Assembly (NCBI GenBank): GCA_030704615.1
Contig: CM060731.1
Location: 49,850,001-49,914,000, forward strand
Direction: 5' to 3'
Origin: Takakia lepidozioides
Lineage: Eukaryota; Streptophyta; Takakiopsida; Takakiales; Takakiaceae
Length of the DNA stretch: 64,000 nucleotides
In this document: positions 25,992-35,286 of the stretch, one piece after another
Layout: each line of letters opens with the position of its first letter
Numbering within the stretch: position 1 is the first letter of the stretch
Position numbers and translations under genes: made by a program
Notes under the pieces: model-generated
Told to the model about the DNA's origin: nothing
Database searches by the model: none
The model's input: only the letters and a program-made list of their open reading frames with translations

Positions 25992-26278
25992 AAGGGTTTT
26001 AATTCAGACAAACAGGTTTCTTGATGTATCTTACAGTCTTTGAGATACATTATGAGTTTGACAATAATCATTTATAACAACGTTTTAATTCATGCAGGAT
26101 TGCAGGGTGGAGTCAGACTCAGTTGTTGGGGTCAGGTGCTTCCAGCATTACCACTTCTTGTGAAAGAGGACCACAAAAGGGAGTCGACAGGAACTCTTAT
26201 GGCAGTTGTGAGGACGCGAGGAGCTTAGGTAAGGCAGGACAATTGCGAGGGGCACTGCACATTTTGAACCGACAAGGC

Positions 26279-28111
26279 ATGTCTGCAGACTCCAATACTT
26301 ATGTCTGTCTCTTGCAAGGGTGTATCAAAACAAAAAATCTAGAAATGGGAAAGCAGGTACAAGCCCACATTATCCAAAGTGGATTCAAACCAAACACGTT
26401 TCTACTCAACACCCTTATCAACATGCATGCTAAGTGTGGAAGCCTGGTGGGTGCACGCCAAGTGTTTGACAAAATGCCTGAACGAGATGTGTTTTCATGG
26501 ACTATGATGATGGCGGGATATGCCAAGCATGGGTGTGGTAAGGAGGCTTTGGAGATCTATGAGCAAATGATACGGGAAGGGGTGATTCCCAACAGAGTTA
26601 CGTTCATTTGCGCTCTCAAAGCGTGTTCCAGTCTAGGATCCCTGGATAAGGGAAAAGAGGTTCATGCTGACATCATCAAAGCTGGAATTGTGTCAGATAT
26701 CATTTTGGAGACTACCCTTGCGGACATGTATGTGAAATGCGGGAGTGTGAAGGATGCATGTCAAGTGTTTGATAACATGACTCACCGAAATGTAGTCTCA
26801 GACACTGCCCTTCTTAACATGTATGTCAAATGTGGGAGCATGAAGGAGGCACATCAAGTGTTCGACAATATGACTCAACGAGATGTGGTCTCATGGAATG
26901 CTATGATCTTAGGATATGCTCACCATGGATGTGGTAGGGGGGCTTTGCAAACTTATGAGCAAATGATACACGAAGGCATGACACCTGACAAGGTCACGTT
27001 TGTTTGCATTCTCAATGCATGTTCTAGCCTGACAGCCCTGGGGAAGGGCAAATTGGTCCATGCTGACATTATCAAAGCGGGGATTTCGTCGGATGTAAAA
27101 CTGGAGAATACCCTTGTGGACATGTATGCCAAATGTGGGAGCATGAGGGATGCACTTCGAGTGTTTGACAACATGGCTAAACATGATGTAGTCTCATGGA
27201 ATGTAATGGTGACAGGATATCGTCAGCATGGGCATGGTAGGGAGGCCCTCCAACTATTCGAACAAATGCAATGGGAAGGCTTGAAGCCGGACAGTATCAC
27301 CTATATGTGTCTTCTATCTGCATGTAGCCACGTGGGTCTAATGGATGAAGGCTGTCACTACTTTAATTCCATGAGTCAAGATTATGGCCTCACACCTACA
27401 GTGGAGCATTTTGGCTGCATGGTGGACCTTCTGGGGCGTGCAGGCCGACTAGATGAGGCAGAGAACTTCATAACCAAAATGCCAATTGAACCAGGTGCTG
27501 GGTTGTGGGGGACCTTGCTTTCTGCCTGCAGCATTCATGGCAATGTGGAACTAGCAGAAGGAGCTGCAAAGTGCCTTCTCAAGCTGGATCCACAGCATGC
27601 TCCAGCTTATGTGTTGCTATCAAACATCTATGCTGCAGCTGGCAGGTGGGATGATCAAGCAAAGATACGAAAAATGATGGAGGACAGAGGTGTGCGAAAG
27701 GAGGCAGGACGCAGCTGCATTGAGGTCAATAACCAGGTGCATACATTCGTTGTAGAAGACAAATTGCATCCACAAATTAAGAACATTCATGCTGAGCTCA
27801 ATAGATTGTATGGGCAGATGAAGGAGGCTGGGTATGTGCCTGACACACGATTTGTATTGCATGATGTGGAGGAGGAGATTAAGGAATTTTCTCTTGGCCA
27901 TCACAGTGAGAAGCTGGCCATTGCTTTTGGGCTCATCAGCACCCCCCCTGGGATGTCTATCCTTGTCACCAAAAATCTTCGGATCTGTGGAGACTGCCAC
28001 ACCGCCACCAAGTTCATCTCAAAGATTGTTGGACGAGAAATCGTTTTACGAGATGCCAACCGCTTTCACCACTTCCAATATGGTTTTTGTTCTTGTGGGG
28101 ATTACTGGTGA
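26279..28111 (+). CDS. PPR3: PLS-class PPR protein with DYW domain
   Basis: Predicted organelle RNA editing factor. The open exon runs from the splice acceptor at 26098 to 28111, about 670 codons. The ATG conserved at the exon start in PPR2, PPR4 and PPR5 is ATT here ([10 protein letters not shown]), and the upstream exons are broken, so I place the start at the first in-frame ATG, 26279 (MSADSNTYV), which removes about 60 N-terminal residues. The fused repeat is present ([19 protein letters not shown]). E1/E2, the PG box (GYVPDTR), [21 protein letters not shown] and CSCGDYW are intact. Without a conserved start the gene may be functionally compromised despite its clean frame. Confidence 0.75.
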   Translation: MSADSNTYVCLLQGCIKTKNLEMGKQVQAHIIQSGFKPNTFLLNTLINMHAKCGSLVGARQVFDKMPERDVFSWTMMMAGYAKHGCGKEALEIYEQMIREGVIPNRVTFICALKACSSLGSLDKGKEVHADIIKAGIVSDIILETTLADMYVKCGSVKDACQVFDNMTHRNVVSDTALLNMYVKCGSMKEAHQVFDNMTQRDVVSWNAMILGYAHHGCGRGALQTYEQMIHEGMTPDKVTFVCILNACSSLTALGKGKLVHADIIKAGISSDVKLENTLVDMYAKCGSMRDALRVFDNMAKHDVVSWNVMVTGYRQHGHGREALQLFEQMQWEGLKPDSITYMCLLSACSHVGLMDEGCHYFNSMSQDYGLTPTVEHFGCMVDLLGRAGRLDEAENFITKMPIEPGAGLWGTLLSACSIHGNVELAEGAAKCLLKLDPQHAPAYVLLSNIYAAAGRWDDQAKIRKMMEDRGVRKEAGRSCIEVNNQVHTFVVEDKLHPQIKNIHAELNRLYGQMKEAGYVPDTRFVLHDVEEEIKEFSLGHHSEKLAIAFGLISTPPGMSILVTKNLRICGDCHTATKFISKIVGREIVLRDANRFHHFQYGFCSCGDYW

Positions 28112-28991
28112 AACAAGCAACTCACAGATATGAGGTTTTAAAGGCCATAATCCTCAGTACGATTGCATGTAAAGCTTCCCTCAGGCCTTCAAACTAGCAG
28201 GAGTACAGTGCTCATAAGAGCTGTAGGGCACTCTGCCATCCCAGGATGACGAGTGAAAGAACTAAAGAACAACACAGCAAACCAAAGTACTAGAATTGAT
28301 GAAATAGGCTCCTACTGCTGCGGGTGTGGACAAGTGTGTTGGGTCCACAAAAGAGGGCATCATATACATACCCTGTGAGTAACCCATCAAGCAAGATCTT
28401 TGCTGTTCTACATGCCGATCTTCTTTCTGTTGTAATTCGGAGTGTGCGTTCGACGTGGTTATAAGATTCTTCAGTGGACTAGGTTTGCTAAGACTGAAGA
28501 ACAATGGTGGCTGCAATGTCCGACATCTGGGTGAAATTTTGTCATGAGAAGCACATACCACCTCTTAGGTTTCAATCTCAACAAAGCATGACCAGTACTG
28601 CTCGTCCGGTTTCTACTATGACTTGATTCGCAGCCTGCATTTCGCAGGTTATGAACAGCTCCGTACGAACAAATGAAATGCCAAACTTTCACAAGCAAAT
28701 GACCAAAACTGATCAGTTGGGGGAGGGTAACTTCACTTATTCAAGCTTAAGGTACCTGGAAGTACTGTCACATGCCCCGAGAGGGATCATCACTGTGGGC
28801 GGCTACATTTTTGTCAGCAACCAGGCTCTTCTGCTGACAGTCAGCAATCTCCAGGAACACACAGATTCGGAGGCCCGTGCTCAGAGCAGCATCTTTCTGT
28901 AACTTCAGCAAATTGCAGATCTAGCCACAGTTCTCCCGAGTGCGCAGGGTGGGGCCATATCCAGGCCACTATACATTTCGCTCTACGGTGA
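28112..28991. other. Intergenic, 3' flank of PPR3
   Basis: No coding sequence recognised. The next PPR unit begins at 28992. Confidence 0.5.
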
Positions 28992-29131
28992 ATGGGCGGG
29001 AAGCCTCACGTCATGCAACAGCTTAACGGGCCTGTCTGTGAAGCTGAAATGAGTATCCAGTCAAGTTTGGTGATACTACTCGCGAGCGATGGCTACGATG
29101 ACTCCCTAGCCTCCAGGGATACCGAAGGAAG
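28992..29131 (+). other. Open first exon of the PPR4 unit
   Basis: ATG-started exon of 140 bp ending at a good donor (GGAAG|GTATAAA), encoding a peptide that begins MGGKPHVMQQ and ends SRDTEGR. Relics occur at 9249 and about 24496. I infer the first coding exon of the ancestral PPR gene, perhaps transit peptide or linker. The next exon is decayed in this unit, so whether it is ever spliced to the PPR exon is unclear. Confidence 0.4.
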
Positions 29132-29754
29132 GTATAAACAGCTAAATTTCTGCATATTGTGCATATTTTGCGTCTGTGAGATGTGTGCGTCGGGACGATC
29201 GCTCCAACGACCCATCCCTGATTGCACACCCAGGACAGTGGGATACAAGAAAAGTAGACCCCAATAAGCAGCCTGAAAACTACAATTCAACTTCGAGAGA
29301 TTCTCTAGGTGGAGAGCCTCATGCAGAAATGCCGCCTGGCATCTCTGGTCCTCGTAATGAAACAATTGGCTGTCTCTAAATAGGCAGGGGATTTGGGACA
29401 CAGAAGGTGGGGTAAAGACGTTGAACGTTCCCAATGCCCGTGGATGAGATGGAGGGAGATGCGCAAGCAAGTAATTGGGCTGTAAGATTTCATCCTCGTG
29501 GAGGACGAGGGAACTCGATAGAATTCGATAGAACTGCCCCTTTATTGTAAGCGGTGTGACTGATCGCCTGATGTTGAGACCTCTTCCGGTCGTGCTGGGG
29601 AAGACAGACGTCCTGGGTCTTGAGGCGGAGAGACAGTGTCCTCAAGTGGAGACGGAGAGAGACAGAAAGTCAATTGTGTGGAAAGCCTGTACCTAGCATT
29701 CCTCAATGCGACTCAGACAACTAGGGTATGGTAAGTATCCATGATCTACTGGTA

Positions 29755-29830
29755 TTTGCAAGCAGGCCAAGCAATGAGCTAAGAACAGTTCTGGCAAGGA
29801 GGTCTGATAGGGTGAAGCTATCTTTATTCG
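29755..29830 (+). pseudogene. Decayed PDF-motif exon upstream of PPR4
   Basis: Aligns with 34592-34671 but has a TAA within the first codons (AMS then stop), and the segment coding for DPSEWWDNR is deleted. The following exon, near 30012, has a TGA before [19 protein letters not shown]. Confidence 0.5.
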
Positions 29831-30037
29831 GGACAATGAGAATTTCGCTCTTTGTGATTGCCACGAGAAGGCTGCAAAAGCCATCCTTTCTGCTGCTTGA
29901 TTGTTGAACACTGCAGTTGGAGACATGCTTCAAGCTTTGGTGGTTGTTAGTTCGGGGCATGAAGGAGGTCATGCGCAAAGCTCTGGTTGAAGTTTTTACA
30001 GAGAAGTACAAGATGACTGGACGGCAGATGTAAGCAC

Positions 30038-32670
30038 ATGAAGGAGGTCCTTTGGATTGAGGGTTTGTCAAACCCTCCTTGGGTGAAAGCAGAGCTGTCT
30101 GCCATGGTACAAAGTGGTGCACATCCTGGTGATTCTTGTAATGTTGATACATTCCAGGGAGCGCTAGGTCGACAAAACAGCAGGTATTGTTTTGTGATGA
30201 TGGTTCAATCAAAGGGCCAAAAAGTTATCTGTTAAGCTTAGCAACAAAACTCCCTTCATGGAGAGGTCTTCTTTGAAGTATACAGGGGTTTCGAGATATA
30301 TGATGCGAGTTTTGAGTGTAGAAGTTTGTAATCAGGAGTTATAAGCTCTGCAGGATGGCAGGGTTGAATCAGAGACGTTTGTTTGAATCAGGCACCTCCA
30401 TCACGATCACTGCTTATGGAGGAAGGCCAAGAGAGGGAGTCAACAAGAACTCTTCTAGCACTTGTGGGGATGTGAGGACACTATGTAAAGCAGGACAAGT
30501 GAAAGAAGCAATACACATTTTGAACCAACAGGGAATTTCATCAGACTCCAAAGCTTACGTCTGTCTGTTGCAGGAATGTATCAAAAGTAAAGACATAGAC
30601 ATGGGAAAGCAGGTGCAAGCCCACATTATCCAAAGTAGATTTGAGCCAAACATCTTTCTACAGAACACCCTCGTCAACTTGCATGCCAAGTGTGGGAGTG
30701 TGGTGGATGCACGCCAAGTGTTTGACAACATGCCTGAGCGAGATGTGTTTACATGGACTACAATGATGACAGGATATGCGAAGCATGGGTGTGGCAGGGA
30801 GGCTCTAGAGATCTATGAGTTAATGATAAGGGAAGGTGTGATGCCCAATAGGGTCACATTCATTTGTGTGCTCAAGGCCTGTGCCAGCTTAGAGGCCTTG
30901 GAGAAGGGCAAGAAGATCCATTCTGACATCATCAAAGCTGGAGTTGTGCCAGATATCATTCTCGATACTACCCTTGCTGGCATGTATGCTAAATGTGGGA
31001 GCATAACAGATGCTCGTCAAGTATTTGACAATATGGCCCATCGGAATGTGGTCTCATGGAATGCAATGATTGCAGGATATGGGCAGCATGGGTGTGGTAG
31101 AGAGGCTTTGGATATCTATGAGCAAATGAAATGGGAAAGGGTAAATCCTGACAAGGTCACATTCATTTGTGCTGTCAAGGCATGTGCCAGCATTGGAGCC
31201 CTGGAAAAGGGCAAAGAGGTTCATGCTGACATCATTAAATCTGGGATTGCACCAGATATCATTCTGGAGATGCCCCTTGCTGACATGTATGCCAAATGTG
31301 GCAGCATACAGGATGCACATCAAGTATTCAACAGTATGGCTGAAAGAAATGTGGTCGCAGAGACTGCCCTTGTCAGCATGTTTGTCAAATGCGGGAGCAT
31401 GAGGGATGCACGTCGTGTGTTTTGAAATATGGCTGTGCGAGATGTAGCATCATGGAACGCAATGATCGCAGGATATGCTCAGCATGGGTGTGGTAGGGAG
31501 GCTTTGGAGATCTATGAGCAAATGATACGGGAAGGTGTGACGCCAGACAAGGTCACATTCTCATGTGTTCTCAATGCCTGTGCCAGCCTGGCAGCCCTGG
31601 AAAAGGGCATAGAGGTCCATGCTGACATCAGCAAATCCGGAACTGCACTAAGTACCATTCTGGAGACTGCTCTTGTGGACATGTATGCCAAATGTGGGAG
31701 TATGAAGGATGCACGTCAAGTGTTCGACAATATGGCTCAACGTGATATAATCTCATGGAGTGTGCTGATAGCAGGATATGGTCAGCATGGGTGTGGAAGG
31801 GAGGCCCTCCATTTATTTGAGCAAATGCAACAGGAAGGCTTGAAGCCAGATACTGTAAACTTTCTATCTCTTCTCTGTGCATGCAGCCATGTGGGCCTGG
31901 TTGATGAAGGCTGTCACTACTTTGATTCAATGAGGCACAATCACGGCCTCACTCCTATGGTGGAGCATTGTGGCTGCATGGTTGACCTTCTTGGCCGTGG
32001 AGGGCAGTTGGATGAGGCAGAGGAGTTCATTAAGACCATGCCAATCGAGCCAGATGCTTCAGTGTGGGGGGCCTTGCTGGGTGCCTGCCGAATTCATGGC
32101 GACGTGGAGCTAGCAGAACATGCGGCAAAATGTCTCCTTAAATGTGATCCACAGAATGATGGAGCTTATGTGCTGCTATCAAACATCTATGCTGCAGCTG
32201 GCAGGTGGGACAATCAAGCAAAGGTAAGAAAACTAATGAAGAAGAGAGGTGTCAGAAAGGAGCCTGGACACAGCTGCATTGAGATCAATAACCGGATACA
32301 TCTTTTTTTTGTAGAAGACAAGTTGCATCCACAAATTGAGGAAATCCATGCTGAACTCAAGAGATTGTCTGGATGGATGGAGGAAGTCGGGTATGTGCCT
32401 GACACTCGTTTTGTATTGCATGACGTGGAGGAGGAAATGAAGGAAGTTTCTCTTGCCTACCACAGTGAGAAGCTGGCCATTGCTTTTGGGCTCATCAGCA
32501 CACCACCTGGGACTCCTATCTGCATCACCAAGAACCTGCGGGTGTGTGGTGACTGCCACACTGCCACAAAGTTCATCTCAAGAATTGTTGGGCGAATAGT
32601 TGTTGTACGGGATGCCAACCGCTTTCACCACTTCCAAGATGGGATCTGTTCTTGTGGGGATTACTGGTGA
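30038..32670 (+). pseudogene. PPR4: PPR-DYW gene with one in-frame stop
   Basis: Same family as its neighbours. The main exon, 30354-32670, starts MAGLNQRRLF after the acceptor. Exon 30038-30183 ([20 protein letters not shown]) joins in phase. The frame is otherwise continuous, but codons 31423-31425 are TGA (after DARRVF, where relatives have Asp), splitting it into 356 and about 415 residues. The second half alone keeps PPR repeats, E1/E2, the PG box, [21 protein letters not shown] and CSCGDYW. The fused repeat is present (NVVAETALVSMFVKCGS). The single lesion suggests recent inactivation or a sequencing error; a short downstream start at 31429 would give a truncated E-DYW protein. Confidence 0.75.
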
Positions 32671-33779
32671 AAGCAGAAACGTGTATGAAAAATTCTCTGT
32701 TGCTAACTTGACATGCAAGAGTGAAATTCCACTTGAAACCATTTGTGAGATTATAATAGCTGCTCGTGCAAATGGTCACATTCCAGTTTCAACAGCAGTA
32801 GTGAGTCACTAAAACCCTTATATGTAAAAGGAAGATGCGACAGAGGAGTACAAGAACCGGTTGGCCTTGGCAATGTCCTCATCAAATTATTTGGGCAGAA
32901 ACGTTGACAATGAAATGCCTAAAAGATGGAGGAACACTCCACAGTTTTTGTGTTGGAGAACTGGTCTCTCGATATGTGAAGCCTTACACTAGTTGTCCTG
33001 AAGCAGCCAGTAGTTAGATGGTCTAGCAGATGATGTGGAAAACTGTAAAAACTGAATTAGTCTAGATCTCAGAGACGTCAGTGTTGCTGCATGCTAACCC
33101 TCCCACGATGAGCCTTTGCATTTCTTTGTTCGTGTTGGCCATCTGCACACACATCGGATCTGAGTATCAGAACTATTAGCGGCAGTGATAGTGATGGAAC
33201 TTCTTGGGTGAGATTGAAATTGAGAACACCAGTGGTTGTCGAACTGTGTGCGCATTTCAGGGGACATCCTAATAAATGGCAAATCTCCAGCCAACATTGC
33301 ATCTGCAAATTTCTCGGTCACTCACTCTAATCACCATGATGAACACCACCACACACAATATGCAGAACTGAAGCTACCTTGATACTTGATACCCGCAGAG
33401 CACCCAACCGGCTTGCAGCAGACGGAGCCTGCTTCCTCAATTGTGACGCGTTTGTTTGCTTTGCTGCTCTGTAATTCTTTCCCGGTCTCGCTTCTGGTTG
33501 TAAGAGACCCGGGAGTCAGAAATTCTTGACTCATATGTCGCCCCCCAGCTCTCGTGAGCGTTATACCTGAGGCCCTGTATTCTTGTTACTGTGAATCGGC
33601 AGGAAGCCTTAGATTCTGCAAAAGATTGACGGGCCTGGCAAGTAGCTGAGATGGGTCTTGCCACTGTCGGCCCCAAGACCCTGGCGAGTGGTGGTGGTTG
33701 CAATGCCGACCGAGCCTCCAGAGAAAGCGACGGCAGGTGTAAAAATGTAAAGAGCTGCGGGATCCTGAATCCGTATTGT

Positions 33780-33884
33780 CATCATTTGTCGTTTAAGTGC
33801 GGATTCTGGTTCCACAGGAGTGTAATCGACATTCTCGGCCTCCAGATCGTTGAGTACGTGCTGTAATTCTGATGTGCTTATCAT
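33780..33884 (-). other. Conserved minus-strand exon-like segment, copy 1
   Basis: ATG-started frame beginning MISTSELQHVLND and containing LEAENVDYTPVEPESAL. The other copy at 39488-39577 keeps LEAEDVDYTPVEPESAL despite base changes, which suggests past coding constraint. It may be a first exon of the BAH-domain gene (see 38531-38967), stranded here by the segmental duplication. Confidence 0.4.
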
Positions 33885-34123
33885 TTTCCCTTCCTTGAAT
33901 GAGACAGAGAGATAGGTGCTCCAGGGTGAGAATTAGGCCATGGCTGGGGAATAGTCCACGGAAATCTCACTGCAAAATCAAGCGGTACGAGAATTGATGC
34001 AAAATTGATAGCTCACTCCGTAGCGTGGATGTAGAGGGATAGTTACCAATGTGTGACACACTGATGTGCTCTCCCCGGAGCATCGCAGAGCAAGAATAGC
34101 CCCTTACACGGAGGGATTGATAA

Positions 34124-34182
34124 AGGCCAGAAATGAAATGAAATGAAATGGTGCTTTATAACGTCCGCGGAAAGCTCATAGG
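34124..34182 (-). repeat. Short retroposon-like repeat with GAAAT tail, copy 3
   Basis: In inverted orientation: a GAAAT-repeat tail, GGTGCTTTATAACGTC and CGCGGAAAGCTCATA. It is bounded on both sides by GGCCAG, a likely target-site duplication. The homologous site near 39842 has a single GGCCAGAGAAAGATCG and no insert. Confidence 0.65.
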
Positions 34183-34591
34183 CCAGAGAAAGATCGACTC
34201 ATTGACCATAATCTGCGGCCGAGGCTATGACGTTGAGGGAATAATGCCCAGGTAATATCGACTATCCCGGAGTCTTTTGTGAGCTTTCTATCCATCAGGG
34301 TATTGAAACTCAGCCAGAAACGCCGGGTTGCTTGGGCACAGCTTACGACAATCCGGGTACAGTGAAGTGATTGCTGATGTAAGGGCTGGTACCCACGCAA
34401 AATGATCCAGCACTGTTCTAGCCATCAATCCAAGATATGTGTTGGGCTGCGATTGCAGTGCAGTCTTGGGCTCAAGGGGGGCGGGGAGAGAGAGAGATCT
34501 AGAGGTGTTAATTTTGTGGAAAGCCTGTGCGAGCATTCTTCAATAATTAAGAGAAGCTAAATGTGTTTGTCTTAGTGATATTTACATGCAG

Positions 34592-35119
34592 GCCAAGAGA
34601 TGAGCAAAGAACAGCTTTGGCAGGAGTTCTTCTCAGATCCTTCAGAGTGGTGGGACAACAGGTTTGATAAGGTGAAACTATCTTCATTTAGAACGGGAAA
34701 TATCATCTCAGTTGGTACAGAGACCCTGCAAGTCCAAAACTGACTGGATCAAATTTCTTGTGAGTGGTGACTGAAATGGTATTATGATGTGTTGTGAGCT
34801 CAATTGTATGTCAAGTCGCATAAACTAGTTGCTCTTGGCTAAAGCGAAAGCAGAGTCCCAGTTAGTTGAGAGGTGCTTGAAGCTTTGGTGGTTGTAGCCT
34901 CATCCCCCACGATGCTTTGGTTGAAGCCATAGCTGCTCGCTGCCATGGTTTTCACAGAGAAGTCCAAGATCACCAGACTTCAGAAATGCTTGCAGAAATG
35001 AGGTCCTTTGGATGGAGGGTTGGGCGATCCCTCCTTGGGTGAAAGCTGTGATACAGGATCCAACACAACCCAGTAATAGTTCCAATACCCGCGTGCATCA
35101 TGGAGCTAGTATCCAACAG
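34592..35119 (+). other. 5' exons of the PPR5 unit encoding an OSB-like PDF motif
   Basis: Exon 34592-34671 encodes MSKEQLWQEFFSDPSEWWDN then RFDK and ends at a donor. Exon 34958-35119 opens RSPRSPDFRNACRNEVLWME and continues to PPWVKAVIQ. Joined they match the PDF motif of plant organellar single-stranded DNA-binding (OSB) proteins, whose core is WWDNR, then PDF, then LW. This is the only copy in the window where both halves are open. Joining on to the PPR exon at 35286 leaves the wrong phase, apparently after a small deletion following WVKA, so use in the present-day protein is doubtful. Confidence 0.6.
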
Positions 35120-35286
35120 GTATGGTTTTGATGATCATTCAAGAATTGATACAATATTTGTAACCAGTTCATGCGGTAGCAAACCTGACCTCATGGAGAG
35201 TTCTCTTTTGAAGTGTCGAGGCTTCTAGATATCTTGTCTGAGTTTGAGTGGAAAGGTTTCTAACTAAGACGCTTGAGTCATGCAGG

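Larger units (their letters stand above)
33600..34260. repeat. Segmental duplication, copy 1 (matches 39360-39925)
   Basis: Shares long stretches with 39.36-39.92 kb, such as GCGGATTCTGGTTCCAC, CATTTTCCCTTCCTTGAATG, GAGCATCGCAGAGCAAG and GAGGCTATGACGTTGAGGG, in the same order and orientation. The main structural difference is the ATTTC-tailed insertion at 34124-34182, present here only. Confidence 0.75.
32671..34591. other. Intergenic between PPR4 and the PPR5 5' exons
   Basis: Holds a block (about 33.6-34.3 kb) that is duplicated at 39.36-39.92 kb, a conserved minus-strand peptide at 33780-33884, and an ATTTC-tailed repeat at 34124-34182. The PPR-unit first exon is barely recognisable near 33.6 kb (CGGCAGGAAGCC). 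Confidence 0.5.
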
